DNA from: Athripsodes cinereus | Lineage: Eukaryota; Arthropoda; Insecta; Trichoptera; Leptoceridae | DNA length: 64,000 nt | Direction of reading: 5' to 3' | Assembly (NCBI GenBank): GCA_947579605.1 | Contig: OX388316.1 | Span: 12,961,290 to 13,025,289, forward strand | In this document: one piece after another, positions 31,030 through 43,764 of the stretch | Numbering within the stretch: the stretch's first letter is position 1 | Layout of the letters: every line of letters begins with the position of its first letter | Translations under genes and position numbers: made by a program | Notes under the pieces: model-generated | What the model was told of the DNA's origin: nothing | Seen by the model: only the letters and a program-made list of their open reading frames with translations | Database searches by the model: none

Positions 31030-34000
31030 ATGTTGATTGTCTAGTTGTGATTATGAAAATTCTTTAACATGATATTTTATTAAATAATATGATCTCCTAA
31101 TATTTTATTAAATAATATGTGACCTTTTATATAACTTTGTATCAATATGAAACAACCAATATTTGCTTTTTGTGCCTATTCATACTACCTACACATTATT
31201 ATCAAAACTACAACATAGCTTTCATAACCTACAATGTTTGAACATAGTACAATTGATTTGAAAGTGAAAAACTCTCTCTCTTCTAAGTTTTTTTGCCTTA
31301 CAAGATTATTGTACAATGTATTTTTATCATTTCTGACCTTATCTTTGACCCCTAAATGCTCAATCTACCGAACATTCAAATCATTAATAATTATTATTCA
31401 TTTGTGTTTATTGTATCTACAAATATAATTATGTATAATATGTTACGTGTTATTATTTTATCGTTTAATATTTTGTTTATTTGATTGGCCGTTGATCGAT
31501 TGATACAATGCGAGATTAAATAAAAATTTAACGTAAAGTAAAAGTAGAAGTCGTGAATCGCACAGTTGATGTCAGGTCGAATGAGTGTTGAAATTATTTT
31601 GCTCACTGTATGGAATTATTTAACTCGAAACTGATATGCATCCATGTATTTTCATGAATCACGAAGTTGCCTCTGTACGAAAATTGAATGATTTTTATCA
31701 AACGAAATCTAAGTGGGATCTAGTTGGATTTTATGAGCAACCCATAAATTATCAAACAATTTTTGTATTTTGTTTTGTCTGTTTTTGCTGCTTTGAAAAA
31801 TAATTAATTATAGGTATACCTACATCGCTTTGATTGCAATCAAACTGTGATGTCTCAATAATTATATTTCTATTTTGCCATTTACACAATAGTTTGATTC
31901 CTGTATGTATTTCATTCTTCGTCAATTGTTTCTTGTTTTGAACTAACTGTGACAATACAAGAATGATAATTATTTGATTTGTGTTTTTTTTGGTATGTTG
32001 AATAACATGTAAAAAATTCATGCCGTGGATGTTTCAACAAAAAAAATAATAGGTTAACGTCGATAATGTAAATAATATCCATACCAAATTTCAACAAAAT
32101 GACAAACGTGTCTCAGACATAATTTTTAACAAATATTTTATGGGTTCAATATTGTTAATCTTTTTGAACCGAACAAATTTAATGTGATTCTAACATCCTA
32201 GGTTTTTTCAGCATTGTGTATTTTGTGTATTTACGAAGAATAATTCAGTACTTGCACTCATTAGCATACAAAGTTGTTCTTGCAGTAGGCAGTTGGCAGT
32301 CGCCAACACATTCCATTTCAGTATTGCATGTCATTGAAACCAACTACTGCAAAAGAGAAGTTAAGTAAAAATATGTAGGTACCTAAGTTACTATAAACAT
32401 TACCGCTGTCACATATTCCACTCTTATGCTAAATTCATGCCGTATTGGGTAGCTATGTTATATAACTCAATCTTATTTAGAATGATTTTTAGTGTCATCA
32501 ATCTTTAAATATTGGGGAAAAATGTCATTAAACAATATTATGAAATAAAGGGAAGCTTAAAATGTGATTATTGTATTATGTATTATTTTATTATTCAATT
32601 ATGGAGTTGCATGTGAAAACCACTCAGTAGATTGGCGCAATTCAAGAGATTTCACTTCCTCGTAAAGAAGTGTGCACAATTATACCTATTTGAAAATTGT
32701 TAATGAATTTTACTTTGTAATAACAAGTCAAGTAATAACAATTATTTACAAGTCAATAGACTTGTGGATTATATATTACATATTTTTATTAGAAGATTTA
32801 AGATAATATAGAATACTTCCTACCATTAGATAGTGAAAAATAGACCAAATAATATATTAAATTTAATTCCCACCTTTAGTAAGAGAGCATAGGTAAGTAC
32901 TTAATAGTTTTCCATTAAATTCACGGCTTATAAATAAATTATATGCTGGAACTATGATATTTCTCAGAATGACGAATTAACTATGCATTTTATACATTTT
33001 TTGCTGGGTTTCATTTAAATTTATGGTAGACGGTCACGTAGGCTTTCGTGATGAACCTAACGCGCTTCGAATATTTCTCTATGTGGACGACGATACTATT
33101 TCTGTACCTATTATTATTTTAGTTTTTATCTGCTTGTGGAAATATTTTCTGTTCATTTTAATTAAAACACTATGCATTGAGTCACACGACAATGTTTTGT
33201 ATGAATTTTTAATTCAATAGAATATTTCCATAAAATTTAATAATATTATTAATTGATATTTTTTACGCTGATTTACGATTTCATGTCATGACATAGACGG
33301 GAAGAGATTATTAAAATTTTGGTATTATCGTGTATTCACTCAATTTCTTTTAAACAACTGATGTGACTCCAATGGGAAAATAGGAGAATCACAAAAGAAG
33401 TTGTACAGGAACAGGACAGTACAAAATCAATTATTTCGAAGATCTAGGCTTATTTATGACAGCATTGGGTTGATTCAAGATACTAAATATCACCCTTAGA
33501 CTTCGTTCGAGAAACGGAGAATAAGTTCTCACGAATATTTTTTTCTCTTATAATTTATGTACCTACCTACTGAGCTATGAGCAAATATTTCCAGATTTTA
33601 AATTAATTCCTATTTATGATCAAATTCGAATAACTATTGCTTCGAATTCTCAAATTGATATCGATATGGTTCAATCTATTATTGAATAAGTCCACGTGCA
33701 AATTCATTGATACCAAGATCCTAAACAAATATAATATGCGGAAAATTTAATGGTGCATACGATCTTACATACTTTCAATAAAGCTGAGCAAATGGATTAG
33801 ATATTTTTTTATACAAAAATAATTACATCGATACTATCTTGTACAAAACACAGGTTTTGTTCGGTAATAATGCAACATTATGCAATGTTTAATGTTCCCT
33901 AATAAAGGTCTAGATGCATATAACATCATTCATCTTATATTATTAATTGTTAGGACGTCAACAATAAAAGTTTTGACTCGACGTCCGTTGTCCTTTTCGT

Positions 34001-34900
34001 ATCAAGGCATTGTCCTTCTTTATGCATAAGGACAGATGTCTTTTTAGCACAATGGCTAATTTGACACAATAAACCGCATATAATTCTTAAAGATATTCCG
34101 ACTAAAATCAGCAATCATGAACCATCTTAACTATTTATAATAGAATATTCGCGGTGTGTAATGTATGAGTAAGGAAGAAGTTTTCTCTAGGATCAAGGAC
34201 ATTGTTGATTGGTCGTTTACGGTGGAAGAATGATTATCTCTAGTATAGGTGAAGTAATATTCAATACTGACTGCTTTTTCAACGTTTGCCGCCTATGATG
34301 AATCGAACCCATTATCGAAATGCAATAATTATTGTAATCGTCACAAATTATGTCAATTACAAGTTGGTAATATAGCATAAATACCTGTCGTCTACTAATT
34401 TTCACACATTTAGTAGGTAGTAATTAGTGTGTCAATTTCCATTATGTGTAATAAAAAGGCATACCTACGTCAAGAATTTAAATAAAAAAAGTCATTTGTT
34501 ATCTACATACTTACCTGATTGTCAAGATAGATCTGCAATTAAAGTAATGTGTAGAAAAGAACATAATATTTTGTTTTTTGTATCTATGTAGTTTACCCTT
34601 CATTAGGTACTATTTAATTTCCAGTATACCTATATTGAGTAAAATTTCATATTATTCATATACGTCAAGGAATTCTTGTTCCAAGAATTTGGGCTTCAAC
34701 TTTTTTTAACTAGTTTCTCTAGGTATATTAGTCTTAAACGTTCTTAATGGTCTTTGGAAAATAGCGCTATTATTATAATTCTAAATATGTATATTTTAAG
34801 AGGTTAAATATAAATGGTATGATATGCTATCCGTGCTCAATATCTTATTTTTTACTGTCGCAGAGAGTACAACAAAAGCATTACATGCATTTGGGAGTGA
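31030..34900. other. AT-rich intergenic DNA
   Basis: Nothing can be assigned. An ORF at 33023-33220 opens with MVDGHVGFRDEPNALRIFLY, slightly more protein-like than its neighbours, then becomes a hydrophobic AT-rich reading. I do not recognise it. Confidence 0.4.
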
Positions 34901-34908
34901 CGACGCAA

Positions 34909-34929
34909 AGAGAGAGAGAGAGAGAGAGG
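34909..34929 (+). repeat. (AG)n microsatellite
   Basis: About ten uninterrupted AG units. Confidence 0.9.
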
Positions 34930-35757
34930 ATTAAAATTGATTTATGCAATATTAAAGTAAAATAAAAATATGGTTATATCCAACTAATAAATTCTTTGAA
35001 ATAAATCGATTTACAAACAAGCCATCACTGATTGAGTTGCCGTTTATTTTGTAAAACTCCATATTAATTTATGAAACAAACAAACCGTTTTGAGTTTTAC
35101 TATATTTATCTATTAGAACTCCAATGACGAAGTTTGACAATGACTTTGTAAGTCGAAACCAGGTTACAATTATTAAACCTATTAATTAATTTAGTAAAAC
35201 TCAAAATAAGCTGTTTGTTTCCATAAATTATCACCATATCAATTATTATATCACGATGTACTCTGTATGTATAATATAAAGGATATTTTTGCGTTTTACC
35301 ATGGTATGTCACACATAGGTATTTACGTATTTTACCCATATTATGAAATTTCGGAATGGCTTTGATTTTCTGGTACGTGAAGATTCTTTATTCATTGTAC
35401 AAGGCACCTATGAATGTTTGATAATATAAAAATGTTAGTAGGTGTCTCACATCATGCTATAGATAGGTATAGGTACATACATACTAGCTAGGTACGTACA
35501 TATTAATATAATATAGGATCAGGATCTCAACAATTCTTGTGATTTATTGTTGTCTTCTCATAGAGAAACCGATGTTTGACAACATAGAAACTTTTATTGT
35601 AGGTACCTACCTACTTCAACTTTCGTAGGTTATTAGATGTGGTACGATCGAGATCTCATTGTTATTTTTTATATCAATTCAAAATACTAGCGAAATACAC
35701 TATGAGTACTGTTTAACTTTTAACTATGATAAATAGGTAGGTACTACCTACTTTTAC
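34930..35757. other. AT-rich intergenic DNA rich in GTAGGTAC motifs
   Basis: No gene. GTAGGTACCTACCTAC at about 35600 and related tracts at 35460-35500 and 35735-35755 are the clearest examples of this motif in the window. Confidence 0.45.
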
Positions 35758-36014
35758 GATATCATCACGGCATATCCACAAGTGGGGTACCTAATCAGCG
35801 GAACAACTGCAAGTAATAAGCATGCATATTGTCCACCCTGTGCCAATAAAAACTGGATAGGGGCATGCCTCATCGCTGAATTGCGGATATTAATTGTCTT
35901 ACAGGTAAGGTTTTACGAACACATGCCTCTTACGTTACATTCGAAGGCTTGTGAGAGTGGGAAATAGTGGAATACCAATTCTTTATCAAAGACTCCACGG
36001 AATAATAACACTCG
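35758..36014 (-). repeat. TAG-tailed SINE-like repeat, diverged copy
   Basis: On the minus strand it follows the same order as the copy at 41733-41993: CACGGCATATCCACAAGTGG, GTGCCAATAAAA, CATCGCTGAATT, GAACACATGCC and ACCAATTCTTTA are recognisable. It carries many substitutions. Confidence 0.6.
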
Positions 36015-36129
36015 TAATTAAGAAATGTTTGAACCTTTGATGATTGATCATTATTTTTTTCTATCATTAAATTGTATTTGTCAACATTGAATACCATAGA
36101 TCAAGTAAGTAGGCAAGTGAGTCGACACG

Positions 36130-36290
36130 TAAATAAAATATTCTTAATTACCAGTTTGAGCTGGCCAGTCCTTCAGGCTGTCCATTGTGACCTGTCCGTA
36201 AGGGTAAAAGTTTTGAAGTGTATAGTGTATAGGTTTCTCCGGATTTTCGAGATATCTGGACATGAAAAGGAGTTTTCAAAGTAGTGCATC
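36130..36290 (+). repeat. Hairpin-rich repeat, family C diverged copy
   Basis: GCTGGCCAGTCCTTCAGGCT, GTCCGTAAGGGTAAAAGTTTT and GAGATATCTGG follow the order seen at 43310-43435. The 35-nt hairpin is not intact here. Confidence 0.45.
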
Positions 36291-36299
36291 TGGCATAAT

Positions 36300-38310
36300 A
36301 CGAGTATGTTCCAAATGGAGAAAATTTTCAAACTGTAGGTATTTTTAATTCACCACATCATTGAAATGATGAAAGAATGTACCTACTTAAGTAAATTTCA
36401 ACAGAAAAATAAAAAATATCACAATACGTTACTTTTTTCGTAATGTTACTGCTCTTTTATTCACAGTATTCCATACTTACCTAAATGTCCATTGTGAATC
36501 AAACTTCTTACATATGTGTGGGGCGGTTTGTCTATGGTATACACTGTGGTGATATTATTGAGGACAGTGAATAAGTTGTGTTTGTTGACCCTATAAACAT
36601 TATACGTGGAGTTTTAGAATGCATGTGAACAGTTTACATTGAATGGAAATTTTATAAAATTTGAATTAAGAATTATTTAAAAATAATGAATGTAGACAAT
36701 AGTAGGTTTGTATTTAAAATAAAGAGGATGAAGAAATGGAGAAGCAAAAAAAGATAAAAAAATTCACTACCCATGATCGAAAAAGCTGTTCGGCCATAAG
36801 TTTCTGATTATTTTAAAATAATGTCTTTTTAATGAGCGAGTTTGTTTGATTATTTACCTTTAAGAGTAAGAAAACAATAGGCACCTATATAATAGATTAT
36901 TTTTAATTTGGTGATTTTGGTGAATTAAGATTCAGAAATTAAAATAGTTATTTAACAAATATTATAGAAAACAAAATGCTGCAAATTGCACTTAACAAAT
37001 GTATAAAAATGACTGTAAAAATATCTTTTTGTTTTTGTTGTTATGTTTGACCGATTGACATTAAAATTTTTGTATTAATATGATTAACAGCTGCAATCGT
37101 TGAAGTTTTTATCATTTAAGACAGCTATTAAGCTATTATTATTATTATTAATTATTATTATTAAATAGGAGTAGGTACATGTAGAGATCAGAAATCTCTT
37201 TAAGTATAATAATATATAAATGACATATATTAAAAAAATAAGACTATCTATAATACCTATCCTTTATATTGTCTTTATAAAAAATATAATAGGTAGGTAT
37301 AAGGTCAAAAGAGTGACTTTTCTGTCAAATTTTGACACTCTTGTCCTATAAAACTCGTAGATTTTTATTCAATTGTGGCTAAGTCGAATTTCAATGTAAA
37401 CCGTCATTCATTTAGGGATTCTGTGGTGTAGATTCAAAAAACAACATGATGTAATCTCCCCATCATTCTTTTGTAAATTTTATTTTTATTTATCAATAAA
37501 TAATATTTTATTTATATGTTTGATAACAATGATATGTCATTTTTGTTGTAGGAAGGTATTTAATTTACTATTATTGTGTAAATTGGAAGCTTTATAAGAA
37601 AAATGAATAATAAAATAAATTTTCTTAAATAAAATATAATTCATCATATTTACCTTTTATTTATGACATAAATGTTTTTAATAATATTAATGTTGGAAAT
37701 TTTTGGATATGTTTTTTTTATATTCTTGCGAAATTCTTTTAAATGGAATCAGGTTAAACAAGTTTTTGTGCTATTTATTGTATTTGATAACATAACAATA
37801 ATGTGTTGTGTTATGTAAATATAATATTTATTTTATTCTTTTATGGGTCTATCACTATTCACTACAAATACCGCCATCGAAGATAGTATAAATTATCGTT
37901 TTTTTTGTTGTTGAAATAAATAATCGATGCGATTTTAAGTTGCATGGTTTACAGCATTCACCATAAATATAAGAATAATAATTATTATTGTGATGGGATT
38001 GATAGATTGGTAAGATCTTTAAATATAATACGTAATCTTATTTATATCATTATATAACAATAAAGTTTTTCGTACCTACGTGGTACATTTACATAGTAGT
38101 GGTCGAAAAGGCGTTCGAATGGTCGAAGACAACTGACCACATTACATACTCGTACATGAGTGGACGAGATTAAGTAGCATCGAGGAGCTGTTCCAACGAA
38201 GGGGTCTGAATGACACATATTTCAGTAGAAGTAGTAATAGTAGGAGAATTAGAAGAAAAAAGAAGAAATACATAGTAGGTACCTACCTACGTAGACACGG
38301 AAGATATTAT
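36300..38310. other. AT-rich intergenic DNA
   Basis: No gene. A short (ATT)n tract lies at about 37135-37165. Confidence 0.45.
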
Positions 38311-38319
38311 ATGTAGGTA

Positions 38320-38577
38320 CACTGAGAAAAATAGTGACGAAATTTCACAACGAATCATTGGTACATACTATCATATTAGGACCAAAGATAGTACAAACGA
38401 TTCATTAGTACGAATCTATAATATTAACTTTTCGCAAACAAATTGTTGGTATATTTACCAATAATTTGTTTGCAAAAAGTTAATATTATAGATTCGTATT
38501 AACGAATCGTTTGTACTATCTCTGGTCCTAATCTGATAGTACGTACCAATGATTTGTTGTGAGTATTTTTCTCAGTG
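38320..38577 (+). mobile_element. Palindromic MITE, uninterrupted copy
   Basis: 258 bp with ends CACTGAGAAAAATA and, inverted, CACTGAGAAAAATACT, flanked by TA at 38318-38319 and 38578-38579. Nested inverted repeats continue inward (ACGAATCATTGGTAC; GATTCGTTxxTACGAATC; TTTGCAAAAAGTTAATATTA), so most of a single strand can fold back. It shows what the element at 16290-17293 was before the LINE landed in it. Confidence 0.8.
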
Positions 38578-38589
38578 TACATTATGCCA

Positions 38590-39505
38590 TAATTCCTCAA
38601 GTAGGGTTTTTAGTGGACATCGCCATCGGACAGCGGCCGGATGCCGATCATAAAAATTAACACATACCCAATTAATATGCAGGCCATTCTTTCCCTGCCA
38701 GTTAGAAATTCAGACTGGTTGACATGCCCCATCGCTGAAATGTTGATTGGTTAGAGGAAAAAATACGAGAATTATCGTATTTAGGGAATCCCATCTGCTG
38801 GAACATAATTTCGAAAAAGAAAAGTTATAAATTGCGCTTTAAAAAGAATGCTTCATGTTTGGTAACAGTTAAAGAGTGGGCGATTAAAATATCAAAACAA
38901 TAAATCTTAATTAAGAACACCTATTTTAGTCAATAAACAATACGAATTATAATGGGTCATGGTTCATTATTTACAGAATTATAAGCAGGTACATGTCATA
39001 TTAATCAGTAAATACAAACATATGCATATAATAATATAAATAATTCATAGTTACAACGTAGACTTGCACCAAAAATAATATATTACGCAACTGTTTAATT
39101 TGATAGTAAAAAAATCAATAAACAATACTTAAAAGAACAGAACAATAACATTATATATTATTATTAAAATATATTATTTTGATATAATACTAAGATAAGA
39201 TGACATTACTCTAATCCTTATTTTTCTATAGATGGTTGAATTAAAAATATTTTCACTCGATGAAATTAACATCGCCGACTAACTATGAATAGTTTGACTA
39301 AAATAAATTAAATTCCTAGCTGAAAACATTTAATTCGCTATTTAAGGTACATATGTTCGGCGTAATACCTGCTTAGAATTGTCATGTATATAATATTTGA
39401 AGGAAATGCATCTTGAAGGAAAATTGAGAATTAAGGAGAAATGGGAATAAGGCAAATGTTGAATCTTTTGACTGTTAAACGTAAGATACTATATACCAAT
39501 TGACC
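38590..39505. other. Intergenic DNA with a faint SINE-like remnant
   Basis: CATGCCCCATCGCTGAAATG at about 38722 resembles the TAG-tailed SINE-like family; the rest is AT-rich with no gene. Confidence 0.4.
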
Positions 39506-39509
39506 GAAA

Positions 39510-39925
39510 ATGATTTCGCATATTAGTGAGTGAAGGAATTAATATTTTTGGCGGTATTAGAGTAGTCTAGATGTGACCATGTCATAAGGTGAAATGATTT
39601 CGCATATTAGTGAGTGAAGGAATTAATATTTTTGGCGGTATTAGAGTAGTCTAGATGGCATAAATCATAAGGTGAAATGATTTCGCATATTAGTGAGTGA
39701 AGGAATTAATATTTTTGGCGGTATTAGAGTAGTCTAGATGGCATAAGTCATAAGGTGAAATGATTTCGCATATTAGTGAGTGAAGGAATTAATATTTTTG
39801 GCGGTATTAGAGTAGTCTAGATGGCATAAGTCATAAGGTGAAATGATTTCGCATATTAGTGAGTGAAGGAATTAATATTTTTGGTGGTTTTAGAGTAGTC
39901 TAGATGTGACCATGTCATAAGGTGA
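39510..39925 (+). repeat. Minisatellite, five units of 83-84 bp
   Basis: Units start at 39510, 39594, 39677, 39760 and 39843, each with ATGATTTCGCATATTAGTGA. The first unit is 84 bp, the rest 83 bp. The outer two units share GATGTGACCATGTCATAAGG while the inner three have GATGGCATAARTCATAAGG. There is no long open frame and no spacer structure. Confidence 0.95.
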
Positions 39926-39929
39926 TTGC

Positions 39930-41720
39930 TAAAAATCAATGAGACTCTTGCGGCTAAAGCAGAACAATATGGTTGTACCCATTTTGAATCTTAGATCTGG
40001 GTAGGATGTTCCTTGGGAAAGTAAGCAGCTCTGCTAGGACTCCAGTATCGACGTTCATCGAACCTGCATAGCTAGAAGGAGCTTCTGGACACCTCAACTT
40101 AGCTTTTTTCGACATAATATTTTCTTAATATTATACTTACGTATTTCTAATATTGAGTAACTTTTTTGAAAAACTTTTGTATCTAACATAAATTTCTTGA
40201 TGTGTACTGCTGTATTACTGCTTAGGTCTTTGAGGCCACGGCTAATACTGATTAATGAACATTATTATTTACTATTATTATCAAAATATCTGGATGTAAT
40301 CATCTATAGATAGTATTATTTTTACTGTATATTTTGACTGTATTTATGCAGAGACTAGCTGATTAATAATATGTAGGGAAACTATGCATATTGCTCGGTG
40401 CCAAACTTAATATATTACCTATCTTACTATTTATAATATTACAAACGCTTAATGAAGTCACAATCAATCGAGTTCAGCTTTTAATCCATTTTTATGTTCT
40501 TATTTTTCCAATTTTAATATTAAAATATTCAATACTATATTCAAGATACACTTACATTTAAAATTTATTAGAAGGTTTAAAATCGGGAACTTTTTTTATG
40601 AACAAAGGCAAGTGTTTTTTTCGATAGATAATTCTAAAATACCGAACTCAACAGTTGTGGAAGTAATGTAAACTGCGGCCTGAGAAGAGTACTGGAGAAC
40701 TATGTATGATCAATCGTCTAGTCACTAGTAGACTAGCAGACCACAGCCCTCAGGTTTGAAAAAAGCTACATGAAAAGAAAAATTACAAATATATTACATA
40801 AATACGTTTAGGACTGTTTTAGTAAAAAATGATTAAAAAATTTGCCTACTGTTTTTCGACTGGCTTAGTTTCATCAATTTTAATAAATTAGATTGTAATG
40901 CTAGTTAAGAAGAAGGTTACGTGTTATGAGTGATTTTATTTTTATTTATTTATTTATACTTTACAAGCAAATTCATACCAAATACATGTCATTAAATATC
41001 ATGTTATTATTTTTCTGGGTGTTTTATGCTGAAAATTGTAGACGGCAGTTCTGTCACCATCATTAACATCACCAACAGAGTAAAAAACATGGCAAAAATA
41101 AAAAGAAAACCTTAGAGCGTCAGACCAACTTATAAACTTGGCATCCATTTTCTTATCAATTTTAAGAAAACTTGTATTCAAAATTTTGCTCAAAACTTAG
41201 CAAAACCCACAAATACCTAATTATTTGTTCTTAAACATAAGGAAACAAACGCTGATTGTGGCTTGTGATTTTTGATATTTCTATATAATAATATGTACCT
41301 ATTGATAAATTACAATTAATCTACTTGTAAAAATTAGACTAGAGAATACTTGGGACTTAGACATTGCAGAATTTAAAGTGATATCCTAGTGAGATAAAGA
41401 CATTATTGTTTAGACAATACTCAACTGTCACGATTAAGTGTTACTTACTGATAATCTACACGTACCAACATTATATTAATATTTTGAGAAAAAATTTGAT
41501 CACCTACTTACCAATTTATAATCGATTTTATAATAATATTATCAATAGCAAACGTAGTTAAAATTAATCAAAAATCATTACAAAATATATTTAGTCACAA
41601 AATAAGAAATCTGTATTACCTACTTATGTATTATATAATTATGATTGAAAACATTATGAATTAAAATTAATACACCTGATAATATTATTATTTGTCTTGT
41701 ATAAACAATAAAGCAAATAG
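39930..41720. other. AT-rich intergenic DNA
   Basis: No gene. TTTTATTTTTATTTATTTAT at about 40935, followed by ACTTTACAAG, resembles an antisense LINE 3' end. Confidence 0.4.
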
Positions 41721-41732
41721 GTATTATACGTA

Positions 41733-41993
41733 TATCCCGTGGAGCACCCGGTAAAGAATTGGTCTCCCACTCTTCTGCGTAAGTTTTCGAGTGTCCTGTA
41801 AAAGGCAGGTGTTCGAAAAAATTAAGACATTTTACATCTTAAATTCAGCGATGAGGTTTGCCACCCATCCTGAATGTCTTGATTTTATATTGGCACGAAG
41901 AGGACAGTTTGCATGTTTCTTACATGCAGCTGATCTGCTGGCTACCCCACTTGTGGGATATGCCGTGATGGTATAATAGTAGTGATGGTATAG
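41733..41993 (+). repeat. TAG-tailed SINE-like repeat with 11-bp target duplication
   Basis: TATTATACGTA at 41722-41732 and 41994-42004 flanks a 261-bp unit that starts TATCCCGTGGAGCACCCGG and ends with TAATAGTAG. The target duplication shows it was retroposed. No A and B boxes are clear, so its promoter origin is unknown. The 61-codon ORF inside (41791-41976) is fortuitous. Confidence 0.75.
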
Positions 41994-42009
41994 TATTATA
42001 CGTAAGTAT

Positions 42010-42540
42010 TCAATATGTTAACTGATATATAATTTAAAAATTTATTCGACTTTTGGATTTTTTCCTTAAAAAAATATTATAACACGAAATAAAAGTTTCC
42101 ACATGTTATAACTGACGTCGTCTGTTCACACATTCTCCCTTTCGAAATCATTAACTGTTAAGAGAAACGTGTTTATATAATAACATTCTGTTATTCTCTG
42201 CACATGGCCAAAATAATTAAAACCTACTTGGTACAAGTAAGGCAAAGATACAATTTTTATGAGGTCTTCTGATATGTCACGATATTGACATTGAATTTGG
42301 TAGTTGATAAAAATAAATCTACTAAAAAAAGTTTTTATATTTTGTGTATGCTTCAAGATGTTAATTTTTTTTTTCATTATTTTACCTCACCTCTTAAATG
42401 GCACCCTAAATTTAGCCAAAAATCGTTTTTTACTCCTGATATATCAGTGGTTAATTTTCATAGATTTTAAAGATCGTACTGGAAATATATTGTTGCCAAA
42501 ATACAAAAAAAAACTAATAAGTAAGAATAATAAGTTAATC
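42010..42540. other. AT-rich intergenic DNA
   Basis: No gene recognised. Confidence 0.4.
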
Positions 42541-42551
42541 TTATTACGAGT

Positions 42552-42803
42552 TTATTGCCTGACTATCTTGTACTCTGTTTCTGGTTTCATCCCTCTTCTG
42601 CGTTGGTTTTGCATCAAAATTTTGTGTCTTTGCCACTCTGGTTTGTCCTGTTTAAATTTTTGAAGGTGTTTCCTGCAGTTTGGTTTCTCAGAAGATGGCC
42701 CCTGTATTTTTTGTAGGAGACTTTCATGACGCACTGTGTGGTCTAATCCGCCTTTGAGATTCTCTTCAGCAAGGGCCTTCTTTTCACGATTTTGAAACTT
42801 CAC
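42552..42803 (-). CDS. Unassigned hydrophilic ORF, possible exon or relic
   Basis: The frame is open for about 90 codons, from just after a TGA about 24 bp upstream of the GTG at 42803 to the stop at 42552. The product is rich in Lys, Glu, Gln and Arg and has no hydrophobic runs, unlike the Phe/Ile/Leu/Tyr-rich readings that AT-rich DNA gives by chance here. Its base composition is also less AT-rich than its flanks. It has no ATG start of its own. I do not recognise the family. It could be a terminal exon, a retrocopy or part of a transposon protein. It ends about 100 bp before a TIR element. Confidence 0.3.
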   Translation of the reverse strand: MKFQNREKKALAEENLKGGLDHTVRHESLLQKIQGPSSEKPNCRKHLQKFKQDKPEWQRHKILMQNQRRRGMKPETEYKIVRQ

Positions 42804-42903
42804 ATAATTCGTGATAATATAGTCTCACCAGTACTTGTATAGTGTAAAAGAAATTAAATAATGAAGGAATAACAAAATCTAAACATACGAGTCTATACCT
42901 ACA

Positions 42904-43760
42904 CACTGTTATTTAGAATCGTGGCATAAAGTTATACCATGGTTTATACCACGGAATAGGGAAATTCTTATTTAGAAACGTGGTAGGTATAACCGTTATC
43001 TGTGGTATAAACCATGGAATAACGTTATACCACACTCGGGGGTAGTTTAACTATAGCGCAGTTTGACATTTGTAATTTTTGCATTGTGAGTGTGGAGCTG
43101 AACGTTGTTATATGTGTAGAGATGGAGATTTTGATTAAATATATGTAAATATATTGTTATATACATTGATAATTATGCTTGCTTGTTATTTTTTTTGGGT
43201 CTTTGTTAGTTTATTGTTGTTAAGCTTTGTTTATTTATTGTGTTTGATTCGTTTATGATTGCATTTTATCCTCCTAAGAGGGGCATCGAAGAGGTAAATG
43301 TAGCATGAAAGATTCTCACGAGGCGGTATTGGCCGGCCAGCCCTTCAGGCTGCCCAATAGGGCCCGTCCGTGAGGACAAAAGTTTTGCTTAGAAGAGCGG
43401 ATAAATAGAAGTCCCCCGACTTTTGAGATATCCGAGTATCAGAGGGAGTCTTCAATATGTATATATATATATAAATTTTATCACCGATCTTATCAAAACA
43501 AACAAATCCAACTACGAAACTAACGCGCCAAAACGTCATCTAAACGTCACATGTCCATAGAAAACACGGCGTTGTACCAACATAGCGCCGCTAAAAATAG
43601 TGTTACCATATGAAAACCGTGGTACAACCATGGTATAATAAAACTGCAGTTTATTTTTTTTTCTAAATAACAATAAGTTATACCAGGCATAACAAATTAT
43701 ACCTGGCATAACTATACCATAGTTTATACCTAGAATAGCGTGTATTTCTAAATAACAGTG
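42904..43760 (+). mobile_element. TIR element, CACTGTTATTTAGAA ends, 3-bp target duplication
   Basis: CACTGTTATTTAGAA at 42904 is repeated inverted at 43746-43760, and ACA flanks both sides (42901-42903 and 43761-43763). Subterminal zones at both ends are packed with TATACCATGGTTTATACC-like palindromic units. The 857-bp element encodes no transposase. A family C repeat (43275-43540) lies inside, either as part of the element or as a later insertion. Confidence 0.7.
43275..43540 (+). repeat. Hairpin-rich repeat, family C best copy
   Basis: It can form a long outer stem: CTCACG with CGTGAG, GGCGG with CCGTC, TATTGG with CCAATA, and CAGCC with GGCTG closing on a CTTCA loop. A second 35-nt hairpin follows at 43399-43433, GGATA and TATCC enclosing AGAAGTC and GACTTTT. 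A TA microsatellite (about 43459-43472) follows. Confidence 0.65.
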
Positions 43761-43764
43761 ACAG

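Noticed and set aside
39510..39925. CRISPR-like repeat array.
   Set aside because: Units are contiguous 83-bp tandem copies with no variable spacers, in a eukaryotic genome.
41791..41976. 61-codon ORF as a small gene.
   Set aside because: It lies wholly within a retroposed repeat that is present in several other places with broken frames.
42285..42663. Plus-strand ORFs opposite the charged minus-strand ORF.
   Set aside because: They are Phe/Leu/Ile-rich shadows of AT-rich DNA and of the minus-strand frame.
43366..43384. GTCCGTGAGGAC followed by AAA looks like stem II and loop of a classic hammerhead ribozyme.
   Set aside because: The required CUGAUGA is absent just upstream (the sequence is GGGCCC) and the base after the stem is A rather than the GA of GAAA. 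The segment pairs better with the upstream CTCACG as part of a larger hairpin.
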